Positions 44,458 to 56,050 are shown, numbered from the stretch's first letter. The stretch is 64,000 nt of DNA from Periconia sp. R9002 (GCA_023627715.1 JAMAHW010000078.1:62001-126000), one strand, 5' to 3'. Notes: generated by a model not told the origin, from the sequence alone. Numbers and translations are program-made.

Positions 44458-47367
44458 CTAGGTTAAAGTCGGTGCTACTGTTTTCGCTTGTAGAAGATCG
44501 CGTAGCGACTTGGCAAATGATCCTTCGATACCCCATGTATAGCAGGGTGGCTCTGATGAGGTAGACGGCCTAATTCCTTCTGAAGGTGCGATGTACAAGT
44601 CCCGTGCAAGCAGCGAGATGCCTTCTTGGAGAATCTTATTTGGGGCATCCCTGTTTTGGATGTCGCCCACCCTGGAAATGTGAGCAGACATTTTGTGCCC
44701 CACCCGCACGAATGTCTGAACCAATTCATCGTCAAGCGGCCGGTCTAAGTGCAGAAAAGACGGCTCTGGCTCATCATGATTATCGAGGGCTGCAGCTTCA
44801 ATAACTTCGGGGAGCCTCGTCGACACGCAGAATGCCCAGAGAACCAGAGTCGCCATGTAAATAGCGTATGGCTCCAACATACTGTCACAGCTGTACCGCC
44901 GAACGTGCCAGTACAATGCGCCGCAGTGGACTATGGCCAATCTAGCCTTGAATCGATCTCGAAGAACCCACTGCAAAACGTGCTGACGCGCCATGGCATA
45001 CTTGTTACTACTCTGCAAAATGTTAGAGTGTGCCGAAGTGGACTCCGTCGCGAAAGTCTGAATGTACGTTGTTGGAGTCAGGATTATGAGGCGAGCCAGA
45101 TGCAGGTGTAGAATCGTGTGGTGCTCCGACCCCGACAATTGAGCGGCTTTGCTGTTTGCTGGCCAATGTAGGACGTCTAGGCAGTCACAGGCGCTATTGC
45201 GCCACTTCGACATCGTCGATGTCGTGGGGGGCAACTTCTGCTGCGTGACAATCTGATGTGAGCGGGGCTGGGCAATTGCTGTCGGCGTCCATGAGTTAAG
45301 CTGGATTCGCTCTCTCGCCATGATCTGCATGGTATTGCGGTATATGGCATTGACCAGGAGCCCAATGCTAAATTCGCCAAGGTGGAGCGGCAATTTCTTC
45401 TCCATGTATATAGTTTCCATAGCTCCCAGGAGTGTCACGTCAGCAAAACTTTTCTTGCCTTGATGCACCAGATCCGGACTCTCCCACACATCCTCATGAG
45501 ACGGAAGTGTGGCTTTGATATCATCAAGTTGCATCAAAGGCTTAGCGTCAAACTGGTAGAGAAAAATGGAGTCTAGGAACTGCAGGAGTTAGATGTGATC
45601 AATGAATAGAAAGGGAAGAGCAGAGTACCCAAATCATCATTCCTGTACGAATCTCTGATTCACAAAGAATCCATTTGTTGATGAAATCCTGTCCGTACTG
45701 CTGTGTCGCGTTTCCTCGACTGTTGTCCTCGGAATCCCGAGAGATCAATTTCAGAGAGTGGCAGGCTTCCACAAGATAGTGCCGCTCGACAAAAGCACTC
45801 TCAACAAGAGCTTTTTTGGCAGAATGCATCATGCAAGCTACATTGAGAATACCAGCCTGTAACATCTGAAGACTGGGGGCTAGACGTGGTTCAAGGGACT
45901 GGCCTGGGGAAAAAAAAGTATTATCATTCGCATCGTCAGTGTAGATCCCGTAGCCGTACCTGCGCCGTCGAAGAATGGTGTTCAATAGTCGGAAGAGTGT
46001 TTCATCAGGCTCGCTGCTCTGTAGACGGCGCGAATATCTGGCGCCTACAACGGACACAGCTAGGAGCAAGAGAGGTTCCGATTGTGCATCATCAGCAAAT
46101 GAGGATTGACGTAGGAAAGGGAAGATGGGATGAAAGTTTTTAAAGTATTGGAGCACATAGTGTTGCATCTGCGCATGAGAGGGCAGATTGGCATGCTCAA
46201 TGTCGAGAGCTTGTAGTTGAATTTCAGCCACTAGAGTCTGAACCAAGTTGTTGTATGCCATGGTTGAACATATTGGTCCAGCTTCAGGATATCTAGGACA
46301 CTGTATGGAAACAGTATCACCGGAGACATTATTGTGTAGCGGCTCTATTCTCCCAATAAAATCACGGTTGTGTGATCTTCCTCCGAAAGGAGCTCTTGCA
46401 CCAGCTCCGTCGACGTAATATCTGGCCTCCGTAGAACTGGAAGATATGGTAGAGCTCACAACGCTACGAGGGGGCTCCGATTCCAGTTCCGCTTGGATTT
46501 GCCGCTGCTGTTGGTGGTTCGTGCTAGTATGCTGACTTCCACCTTCTTCAAGCAATCTCCCTCGCTCGTTGCCCGCTCCCTGTGGCATGCCGGTGTTGGC
46601 TGCATAGCCAGACAACAGGGCATCCCAATCGACTGCCAATTCATACTGTGGTGACATCCAGTTAACGTCAGACACGCCCAAGCCTAGCTGGTCGGGCTGA
46701 TTGATGTCGTACAAGTCATCCATACCATTGATAGTACCCATCCATGATAGAGAGTCACCTGGGTCGCTCATTGCATTGGTTGTGGAAGATGGAAAAGACG
46801 TCGATGCGGCGTTGCCCTCGGTATCATTATCAATAGGCGCTGGTCTTGAATCACTGGCTGGCACAAGTTGATGTGCAACCATCTGTTCAAGAATAGTGAC
46901 ATTTTGTTGCAGTGGCGCATTCTGAGTACCATCAATGGGGTTGCCCGTGCGCATTCGTGCCCGGGGAGTAGTTGTGGGATAACGACAGGCGAGCCTTCTA
47001 TTCATACACCTCCTGCATGGCAGACCACGGGAGCATCGGACGCGGTCAATAGCGCACTGTCTGCATGCCCGCGATGAAGCTGTCACATTCGATTTATCGC
47101 CATCTTCCTCATGTGAAGCTACATGACGGTTGAGTACATCACTTTGCCAGATCAGTCAGCGGGCGCATTACGAGAGGAGTGGGAGCAAGTCGAAGAAAAA
47201 AAACGGACAACCTACAGGCGCGAGAAACGTTTCTCGCAGAGGGAGCATTGGTAGGGTTTCTCCCGTGTGTGTATGCGCACGTGGCGTGTGAGATGTTCCT
47301 GTCTTCCAAAGGTCTGGTTGCATATAGGGCAGCAGACTAGCGACGACTGTCTCCGCGAGGGACCCAT
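44458..47367 (-). CDS. C2H2 + Zn2Cys6 transcription factor
   Basis: Exons (minus) 47367..47216, 47141..45629 and 45579..44458 give 928 residues; the introns are 74 and 49 nt, the first with a GCTGACT branch site. Two classical C2H2 fingers open the protein: [21 protein letters not shown], broken here as CPICNQTF and [17 protein letters not shown], then [11 protein letters not shown] joined over intron 1 to [11 protein letters not shown] zinc cluster [11 protein letters not shown]...[11 protein letters not shown] follows about 20 residues later. The long C-terminal half has the fungal_trans pattern ([34 protein letters not shown]). This double finger type is known in fungi, several controlling carbon use. 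Its position upstream of a sugar transporter suggests local control. Confidence 0.9.
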
Positions 47368-48358
47368 AATCGCCTTAGCTTCCGATGCATGCCCTCTCTG
47401 GATTGAATTGTAGGTTTCAAGAGCTTGAGAAGACGCGACAGACGGGATAATGATGGTGCGCGTGACCTCGGCTCATTCAGTTTTGCCGCCGCTTGAATCC
47501 CACGCTTCACCACACGAGTCAACGCAACAGTTAATTATTTTATACTTGTGGCTCGAATAATGAGTGGCGGGGTGGTGAGTTGTTAATTGTTTAGAAGCTG
47601 CGCTATTCTACACTTGGTACTAATAATTCAATGCAGATATGTTTCAAGATGACAGACACTTTTTATAGATTCTAAACTCGTACTATTTTACATCTACGAA
47701 AATTAGAATTCTCTCCAATAGGCAATCACCTATAGTTGTGACTCCTCTGTTTCTTGCTTTCAGATCCAGAATATCATTGGCCAAATAATCCGAATAGCAA
47801 ATAATTGATTAGTATTTGAAAAAATATTTACCATGGAATATCTTTCGCCTGACCCTGTTAGAGATCGCGGGTAGATACGTAGTCACACATAGGCAGCTTG
47901 AGACTTTGGTATGATCTGATGAATGGAATGAATGGAAGGCGACCGAAAATGACGCAAGAAATGATGACAAAGTCCTTAGCTATAATGTTTGCTTGAAAAG
48001 ACACAAATGCTGGGTGTACTGCACCCCACCGGAAGGACATAACGTACCTTGATATTTACCTAGACAGGCATTGGTTATGCGGGGTTGCAGGCACCATCTC
48101 TCCACCGGGGCTCCACCAAATCTGCCTTTCTTACGCGACCCCACAACATTTCCCCGCATCACGTCTGCAGGAACGGTACTGATTGTCACAAACGGTTTAC
48201 CAAAGGTCTTCTGGAATGTATCACTGAAAAGGAATAATTCATGGATTAATTTATAACTGATACTAGCAGTAGCCAGGAATGTTTATACATAAAAAGAGAT
48301 GCACCCGTCTATTCGGGCTGTGTTATCAGTTTTATGATAAGTACACTCCTGAGAAAAA
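47368..48358. other. divergent promoter region, 1.0 kb
   Basis: Shared upstream region of the C2H2+Zn2Cys6 regulator and the clan GH-A glycosidase. No gene seen. Confidence 0.5.
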
Positions 48359-49884
48359 ATGAGGTCGACCAGCATTATTAGTATTCTATTTTCGAGCATC
48401 ACGGTCCTTGAAGCAGCCAGCATTCGAAGAGCAGCTAAGGGCGTTGCAACCATCGACATTTCCAAGACCACGGGCCCCACTGAATTTCTTGCTTCTGGCT
48501 GGATCTATGGATTTCCCGACAATGGCGTAGACGCAGACACATCCATACCCGAAAATTACTCAACGGACATAAAATTCAGGGCCAGCCGAGCTGGTGGTGC
48601 TCAAACGTCGTCTCGTGGCTGGGTCAACGGCTACGACAGCTACCTGCCGCGCTTCAAGTCCACCCTTTCCAACTACCGAACCACTCGCAAATACAACGGC
48701 CAGTTTATCCTCCTTGTGCATGACCTTTGGGGTGCAGACGGTGGCAACATCCCGCGCTTCCCTGGCGACAATGGCAACTGGACCGAAACTGACGCCTTCT
48801 TGACCCAGCTAACTAAAGACATTAAGGCTAACAACATGCTCGATGGCCTTGTTCTGGATCTCTGGAACGAGCCGGATCTTGACATCTTTTGGGCCCGTAC
48901 ATGGCCCCAATTTTTAGATTACTATGTTCACGCGAACAACTTCTTCAGGTGAGTTATCCTGCGCCTCGTCCTTTCGTTCTTCCCACAAAACCTGCTAACC
49001 ATCTGTCTCCGCGAAGAAAAAACCTTCCATCAACCAGGATAAGCGGTCCCTCTATGGCCAACACCCCCAACACCAGCTCCAACACCTGGCAAACCTGGCT
49101 TAGCACTGTAGCAAGCAAAAACGCCACCCCGGACATTTATTCCTGGCACCAAATCGGGGACTGGACCCGCCAGCCTGATGCCACAATTCCTGACTTTAAC
49201 ACTCTCCGCTCATCTCAAAAGCTCCCTGAACGCCCCATCGACATCAACGAGTATGCAGCAAAGGAAGAGCAAACACCCGGCTGCTCCGTGTACTACATCT
49301 CCCAACTCGAGCGTCACAACCTGCGAGGTTTGCGCGCCAATTGGGGATCTGGAACAGGCCTTCACGATTCACTTGCAAATTTGGTATTCAAGAAGAATGG
49401 CGCAGGCTATCGTCCGAACGGTGAATGGCAGCTGTACAAGTACTACGCCGGGATGACGGGAGAGAGGCTTGCCACCAAGGCCGCAGCTGATAGCCGGTTT
49501 GATGTGTTCGCGACCAAATCTGCTGATGGAAAAGTGAAGGTCATTGCGGGGACACGCAGTGTGAAGGGTCAGTATGATATTCAAGTGAATGGATTGAAGG
49601 ACGTATCAGTCAATGTAGCGATGTATCGCTTTGATTGGGCAGGTCCTGGGGGTGAGGTTGGGGCCCCCGTGGCGATAGGATCGAAGACACTGAATGCTAG
49701 CCTTGGCACGGTGAGTTGCATTACTCCTTCTATTTCTCTATTATCTTCCCTTGTATTGTAGGACTGTGTCCGTTGTTGGACTGTAAGGACCGTTGCTGAT
49801 GTTTTGCTTCCGCAGATTACTATCTCAGTCGATCCGGCGAGTAATGCGACCGCATATGCGTACGAAATATCTGGTGCACAGTAA
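48359..49884 (+). CDS. secreted clan GH-A glycoside hydrolase
   Basis: Exons 48359..48948, 49017..49710 and 49816..49884 give 450 residues; the introns are 68 and 105 nt. The N-terminus MRSTSIISILFSSITVLEAA is a signal peptide. The TIM-barrel part contains FILLVHDLWG and VLDLWNEPDLDIFW, where Asn-Glu-Pro marks the acid/base Glu of clan GH-A. PIDINEYAAKEE is the likely strand with the nucleophile Glu. A beta-rich C-terminal domain (FDVFATKSADGKVKVIAGTR) follows, as in GH39/GH30-like enzymes. The exact family and substrate cannot be fixed from motifs. It is divergent from the regulator and near the GH2 enzyme and sugar carrier. Confidence 0.82.
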
Positions 49885-50852
49885 TATTGATTCAAAGGTA
49901 AAAACACTTGAAGAATTCCACTGAGTGCACTCTCGTTAGTTTTCCCGAACCACAATTTAGTATTTAGTAACAAAAATATCAATCTTGAACCTTTTAATTC
50001 ATCGGTCTAATTTTGCACAATTCGATCGTATACGCGCTACCTACAGCGTATATATATGTCTGAACGAATCTGTGTAAAAATTTTGATATATGTAGGTATT
50101 GTTTAAGGACTTTTTACGCAATTAGTTGCCTGTGTGCCTGTCCTGGCCAAGGACGTTACCCAGTGTACCCCCCCTACCTATGTCGATACCCAGGGTAGCA
50201 ATACTCTGTAGGGATCAAATTCAAATTCAATTCCAATTTCAAGTAATTTTTAATAGACAATTAATTGTCTGATATAGGCTTTTGTATTGATGTACATGTT
50301 TTGATAAATGTTATCAACATTGGGTGTACTTGGGAGTTATATAATTGCTCTGTAGTATGTCGGATGACAAACAATGGCTTTTCTTAGAAATCTAGCTTCA
50401 ATTCAACCTTTGAATGCCCACACGCAGGCTGATGGAAACATTTGGAAATATATGGAAGGTCACGTGACCTAACCAATCTACTCAAACATTGAATACATAT
50501 ATGTAGGTTAGTGCTGATGAGTCATAATCAAGTTTTGCAGATGTACTTTACTCTATGCCATCAATTTCATTTACATCACACAACGACAACAAATGACAAA
50601 ATCCTGAGTGACCAGGGTAATAAGATGATTGAGAAGAGAAAGGGATCAGCTGGACATTTAACGAGCTTTCAGACACGCTTTGAACACTATGTTTTCAGGA
50701 GGATCATCTAGGTGTGAACCCCAGGAAGGGACATGAAATCTGGGCCATGTCCACACTGAGTCCGACCCCAACCTGCACCTCAAACACGTGTATCAAGTGA
50801 AACTGTATTCCGAACATGGCCTGGGAATTTCAATATTGTGTATAAGAAAGAC
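49885..50852. other. intergenic, 1.0 kb, between convergent glycosidase genes
   Basis: AT-rich 3' flanks; no gene supported. Confidence 0.5.
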
Positions 50853-53435
50853 TCAGGCCGCATTTATGACGACTTGCCCGTTAGTAAGTCCATCGGCTTT
50901 AGCGGTGACGGTAATCTGCCCCGTCGCGCCCGCATTCGCCTTCACAATGCCTAGGGCGAGCCCAGAGAATGCCTTACGGCTCGCACTCGGAAAAGCCGTC
51001 ATATCTGTCGGGTCACCATTATCGGTCGACACTAGTACTCCTGGGCCGCTGACGGCAAAGGTGATGGTGTTAGTTGCGCTAGGCACAACTGTCCCGCTAG
51101 AGTCTCTGACGGCCACACTGACATAGGCAAGATCTTTCCCGTCGCCAGCGATGCTTGCGCGATCCACCGTTACATTTAATGCTGTCGCAGAGCCGGCCGT
51201 CTTGCGTGTATCCACAGCCCACTGGTTGCCATTCTTATAGGCCACCGCGCGTAGGTCGCCAGCGCTATATTTGACGTTGTCCCAGCGGAAGCGGTAGACG
51301 GACTTACTGGATCGTTTCTGGCGACCAGCAGAGACGCCGTTGACAAAGAGTTCGACCTCGTCGGCAGAGCTGAATACATGCACAGGCGTCACCTGGCCAA
51401 CCCGATCCGGCCAGGTCCAATGCGGAAGGATGTGAGCCATGGGAAGTTCTGGCCGCCAGCGGGCTTGATAAATATAGAAGCGATCCTTTTTAAAGCCAGC
51501 AAGGTCGACAATTCCAAAGTAGGAGCTGCGTGCACCATTGTTACCGCCATATGGCGTTGGCTCACCAATGTAGTCGAAGCCAGTCCACACGAACTCGCCG
51601 GCCACGAAGGCAAAGTTGTCTTGCGACTGAAATACTGTGTCCGGACTGCCTCCCCAGCCAGGGTTTTGGAGTTCGTATGCGCTGACCCACATGTGATTGC
51701 TGTCAGACCCGCCATTGTTGTTATATCCGGCATTATTGCTGCTAGTCACGGGGAAAAGGTATGTGCCGCGGCTGCTGATGCACGACGCCGTCTCCGAACC
51801 CCAAATCATCTTGTTGGGAAACTTATTGTGGAAGCTACCGTATGCGCCGTATTCTCCCTGGTAATTCAATCCTTCGATGTCGATTACGCTGGCCAACGCC
51901 GATGTTTCCGAGGCTGAATTCATGGCCGACGTCGTATACCGCGTGGGATCCTCCGATTTGACTATATTTTGCAGATCCTGGCCCTCTGTGCCGCCCTGGC
52001 TACTGCCCTGCTCCGGAATCTCATTACCAATGCTCCAACCAATAACAGATGGGTGGTTGCGGTCGCGCCGTATGATTGCGCGCACATCTGGCTCATGCCA
52101 GTCAGCGTAGAGGAGGTGGTAGTCGTTCGTCGTTTTACCCTGGGACCAGCAATCGAAAAATTCATCGAGAACCATGAACCCCATGCTGTCAGCGAGATCA
52201 AGGAGCTCTGGTGCAGGCGGGTTGTGCGACGTACGCAGAGCATTTGAACCCATTTCCTGCAGAGTCTGTAGTTGGCGTTGAGTTGCCCGGAAGTTGATGG
52301 CGGTACCGATGGAGCCCTGATCGTGATGATTGCATGTTCCCTGTACGCGTACATTTTGTCCGTTGATCAAAATACCTTTACTCGCGTCGTATGTGAGAGA
52401 ACGGATCCCAAAACGGGTCTCATAGGTGTCTAGAATGGTCCCGTTGGTACCGCTGGTTGTCAAGGTGGTGATGGCTGCATAAAGATTCGGTGTCTGGCTC
52501 GGTGCTGGACCCCATAGGCGGGGGTTAGAGATCTTGACGGATCCGTTTACCGACTGCTTTTTGCCAGCATCTATGGTCAGGGTAGTCGTATCGAACGAGG
52601 CCACTACGGCCGTTCCGACTGTGCCACTCTGATCGATCGCGTATACCTTCGTGTTGACGTCCACCTTTCGAGCTGTATTAGCCAGGTTTTCGATTTGCGC
52701 GGCTAGGTTCACCGTCGCTGAGCTCGAAGACACGGAAGGAGTCGTAATAGTAGTACCCCACTGCGCTACGTGAGTCTTATCCACCTTAACAAGCCACACA
52801 TTCCTGTAGATGCCCGCACCCGGATACCAGCGTGAATTTTCTACTGCGTTATCCAACCGCACGGCAAGGGTGTTATTGTTTCCAGCTGTCAGATACGGCG
52901 TCAGATCCACGCGCCACGAAGCATATCCGTATGGCCAACCACCCAGCAGGTTTCCGTTCAGCCATACCGCCCCATAGGACATGACGCCGTCAAAATCGAG
53001 GAAGATAGATTTGCTTCCGTCTACATCTTCTGCGCGTGCAGTAAGTTTCCGCCGGTACCAACCTACCCCGTTTGAAGGTAGCCGGCCCATACCGCCACTG
53101 ACACCTGGTGCGTTAAAAGGACCTGTGATAGCCCAGTCATGGGGAAGGTCGATGCTCTGCCAGCTAGCGTCATTGAAGGACGCTTGGACGTACTGAACAT
53201 TGCTCCCAGGTGGGGATCCAGAAGGTTTCTGGTGCTTGGCACCGTTGACGGTAAAGTCGTTGGCAAGGGGCAGCATCCATGACTTGAGGGTGTTGTACGA
53301 GAGTGAGTCCGGATTTGATGTAAAGCGCGAAAACTTCCATCCCGAGTTCAGGCTGCTGCGGTCGCGACCGGGGCTCGCTGCTGCTTGCGCCCATCCAACC
53401 GCTGCGAAGAGTAAAAGTGGTGAAGTAATGAGCAT
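50853..53435 (-). CDS. secreted GH2 beta-galactosidase-like enzyme
   Basis: Intronless, 860 residues from the ATG at 53435; the frame is open upstream without an ATG. MLITSPLLLFAAVGWAQAAA is a signal peptide. The GH2 sugar-binding domain (IDLPHDWAITGPF, GVGWYRRKL, VWLNGNLLGGWPYGYASW) is followed by an Ig-like domain and the TIM barrel. The barrel has GTCNHHDQGSIG, LRTSHNPPAPELLDLADSMG, VIGWSIGNEIPEQG (acid/base Glu) and MIWGSETASCISSRG (nucleophile Glu). A C-terminal region includes HVFSSADEVELFVNGVSAG (DUF4982-like) and a final Ig-like domain. Such enzymes release galactose from beta-galactosides. GC content is higher than in the flanking spacer and there is no intron over 2.6 kb, so a transferred origin can be considered but is not shown. 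Confidence 0.92.
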   Translation of the reverse strand: MLITSPLLLFAAVGWAQAAASPGRDRSSLNSGWKFSRFTSNPDSLSYNTLKSWMLPLANDFTVNGAKHQKPSGSPPGSNVQYVQASFNDASWQSIDLPHDWAITGPFNAPGVSGGMGRLPSNGVGWYRRKLTARAEDVDGSKSIFLDFDGVMSYGAVWLNGNLLGGWPYGYASWRVDLTPYLTAGNNNTLAVRLDNAVENSRWYPGAGIYRNVWLVKVDKTHVAQWGTTITTPSVSSSSATVNLAAQIENLANTARKVDVNTKVYAIDQSGTVGTAVVASFDTTTLTIDAGKKQSVNGSVKISNPRLWGPAPSQTPNLYAAITTLTTSGTNGTILDTYETRFGIRSLTYDASKGILINGQNVRVQGTCNHHDQGSIGTAINFRATQRQLQTLQEMGSNALRTSHNPPAPELLDLADSMGFMVLDEFFDCWSQGKTTNDYHLLYADWHEPDVRAIIRRDRNHPSVIGWSIGNEIPEQGSSQGGTEGQDLQNIVKSEDPTRYTTSAMNSASETSALASVIDIEGLNYQGEYGAYGSFHNKFPNKMIWGSETASCISSRGTYLFPVTSSNNAGYNNNGGSDSNHMWVSAYELQNPGWGGSPDTVFQSQDNFAFVAGEFVWTGFDYIGEPTPYGGNNGARSSYFGIVDLAGFKKDRFYIYQARWRPELPMAHILPHWTWPDRVGQVTPVHVFSSADEVELFVNGVSAGRQKRSSKSVYRFRWDNVKYSAGDLRAVAYKNGNQWAVDTRKTAGSATALNVTVDRASIAGDGKDLAYVSVAVRDSSGTVVPSATNTITFAVSGPGVLVSTDNGDPTDMTAFPSASRKAFSGLALGIVKANAGATGQITVTAKADGLTNGQVVINAA

Positions 53436-55420
53436 GATGCTTATGTCCTTAGGATTAGTTAAAGGCACACATACGCGAATTATCAAAATCTCATGATGTT
53501 CATGATGCAGATAATGTTCAACTTATACCGCAATTGCTCGCCATGATACCCAGAACGCCCGGTGGAGGCACTAACTTCTATGGAGCGCGCGGCTCACGCC
53601 ATTACAGCGCTGCGCTATTAGTGGAGGAGATAATAGAGAAAGATCTGTGAAACCAGAAGAAGTTGTTCGATCGCAAATTACCCGGTGATTATAGAAATGA
53701 AAATCCAGGGGTACACGAGGGGCATATACATTTACCCAGGATCAACCATTCGTTGGCGCATAATCTTTTGTTTTCACGACGGATTTGTATTCTCCAGATC
53801 CGTCAGAGTGATTTTAATGCATGCATATAACAGGTATTCGTCAATCACAAATTATTCCGATGCCCTGGGTAAAGTCTCCGAATTCCAAACGCTACGTGAA
53901 GTGGGGTTTGCAATATACAAGAGGTTAATATAGGGTTGCGATTCACCCCAATCTATCTGCATGAGTGGACACCCGACGAATTATATTCGTTTCCAAGGAG
54001 ACGGATCGAGTACTGCAAGACGGGTTGCGGCGAAGTAGTGTGGGAGGCGGGTCGACCAAATTCCAACCAAATATTCAAGATGGGCAGATTACTTATGTGG
54101 GAGGCCATATAAGTAGAGTACTCTTCAGTAAGATTATGACCCACTTTCAGGTCCACGACGGCAGAATCAGTCTACCTAATGTATTCCAGGATCCCCACCG
54201 GAGGATCGCGGTAGATGCAGCAACGCGAACGAGAGTATCTGTGCGTTGGGTCAGTGGGGGAAATAATATGTCCTGGACCGTCATCTAAATGTGTTCGCCC
54301 GGGATAACCCCTTCAGTTGGCCAGTTCGTAGATCGTCTAAATATTCAGTTTAAGTCGCTTGCCTGTCATAAAAAGAGCAAATATAAGCTTCCCAGAGACT
54401 GCGACGCGACACGTATGAAAAGATAAATTTTGGTGCCTGCTTTCACTTGATCTCGCTTAATCACAATCAAAAATTTAGGATGTCGTCACTCCCGCCGTAG
54501 CAGTTTGGTTGCGTGGGCCCGGTAGTAAGTACAATGTGCAATCTTCAACTTAGGCCAAATTATAGAGGTTAAAAACGAAGATTATCCATCTTCGTAATAT
54601 GACTGAGCAAAATATCTGGCCAATCCTTTGTTTACATACGCCCGATGCGATATGAAAGCATGGAAATATTACGCGAAAAATCTCGTCACCCCCTAAAAAT
54701 AGCAATCGTGTCATGGACATCGCTGTGAGGTGTACCTATGTATATGTTCAGTCCGAGGATGTATTTTTGTTTTCTGCTCTCCTCTATCCATACGGCAAGT
54801 AACTTCATTACTAAGCATTGATATGTACCTAGGTATATATATGCCACTGTGCATGTAAGTATGCAGTGACATAGTCCAATCGCGGTGAAAATAGGTGTAC
54901 ATGATGAGTAACACAAAGTAAGAGAAATGATTGAAGGAGAGGTGCTGTCACTTCTGTCAGTCCTTAGCCCGTTTCTTATGCTCACCAGCAAGACCATACC
55001 ACTAGATACCATCACATACACAAATTGAATTAATTACAGAGGTCACATTTTTATATTGTGATTCGATTCCATGACATTGATCTGAGGCTATGAAATTTGA
55101 ATAAACCCCTGTGTATTCTTTCATACATCAGCTCAACGCCATACCCGATTCTTACCAGGAGCAAGCGTTGAAAACCGTATTTTAAATGAGTGACTTCTTT
55201 GGATGGAGTAGAGCATGATAATGGGAAAATATGCTCTCATTTACAGCATACGAAGGACAAGCCATGAAAAACGTGGTGCTGTAATAATGGTGTTTGCAAG
55301 GAACGACAGAGCTTGTCGCTTGTCGGGCCCACTTATTCGTCATCGTTACTGGGAAGGATGTTGGTCGCTACAACGTGTTAGGATAGTTAGAATACTTGAG
55401 TGTTTGAACTAACCTCTATA
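53436..55420. other. intergenic, 2.0 kb
   Basis: Between GH2 and the RiPP precursor gene. No convincing gene; an exact TACCTAGGTA palindrome lies at 54826-54835. The 3' part includes the decayed remainder of the fifth precursor repeat just below 55421. Confidence 0.45.
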
Positions 55421-55955
55421 TCATGGAGCGAAGTCGGCACGCTTATCTTCCACGTCACGCTTCTTCTTGTCATCACTGTTCGGTAGGATGTTGGTTGCTT
55501 TCAGGTTAGCAAAGCCCAGAGAATTTGTCATAAGGCTTACCTCGGTACCAAGGAGCAAATTCTGTGCGTTTCTCTTCAGCATCACGCTTCTTTTTGTCAT
55601 CGCTGTTTGGGAGGATATTCGTGGCTGCGTAGTATGTCAGATAGCGTCGACCAACAGAAACTCCAGACCAACCTCTGTACCACGGAGCAAACTCGGTACG
55701 TTTCTCTTCAGCTTCACGCTTTTTCTTGTCGTCATTGTTAGGGAGAATATTGGTTGCTAGCAAATGTCTCAGTCATTTTCAAATGATCAATTGATCATAA
55801 CCTACCTCGGTACCAAGGAGCAAATTCGGTCCTCTTCTCCTCCACGTCACGTTTCTTGTCGTCACTGTTGGGGAGGATGTTGGTCGCTAGAAATTAAATC
55901 AGACAAGTGAAAATATATGAACAATCGGATAGTACCTCGGTACCAAGGAGCAAAC
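55421..55955 (-). repeat. five tandem core-peptide repeats, one per exon
   Basis: Exon-plus-intron units of about 130 nt repeat through this stretch. Cores 1-4 are identical at the protein level (TEFAPWYR) while codons differ at several places, which points to selection on the peptide rather than very recent copying. Introns of 49, 49, 48 and 43 nt separate the units and differ in sequence. Confidence 0.85.
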
Positions 55956-56050
55956 TCGGTGCGCTTAGCCACGTCTTCGTTGGCGGCAGGAGCAGCAGCT
56001 CCCAAAGTGGAGAGAAGTGCCGTAGCACTAATGAGCTCGACTAAACGCAT
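55421..56050 (-). CDS. dikaritin-type RiPP precursor with Kex2-flanked core repeats
   Basis: Exons (minus) 56050..55936, 55886..55806, 55756..55673, 55624..55541 and 55497..55421 give 146 residues. Exon 1 encodes a signal peptide (MRLVELISATALLSTLGAAA) and the first core after AKR. Exons 2-4 each encode one unit: ATNILPN, an acidic DD, a KKR or KKKR site, D/E-V/A-EE, a second KR, then the core TEFAPWYR. The fifth unit reads ADFAP and stops at a TGA that replaces the Trp codon. Every intron follows the Arg codon in phase 1, so internal exons are symmetric (81 or 84 nt). This is the known layout of UstA-like precursors cut by Kex2 in the Golgi. The Trp-Tyr pair could be the site of oxidative cross-linking. 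A UstYa homologue lies divergently 1.5 kb away. I do not recognise this core. A hormone-like pheromone precursor is an alternative, less likely given the neighbour. Confidence 0.88.

Noticed and set aside
15735..54835. TACCTAGGTA palindromes at 15735 and 54826
   Set aside because: Only two exact copies 39 kb apart in AT-rich spacers; not distinguishable from chance here.
55421..56050. Reading the repeat precursor as an alpha-type mating pheromone
   Set aside because: Ascomycete alpha pheromones have short Trp/Cys/Pro-Gly-Gln cores; these units lack that, and the neighbour is a UstYa oxidase. Not fully excluded.
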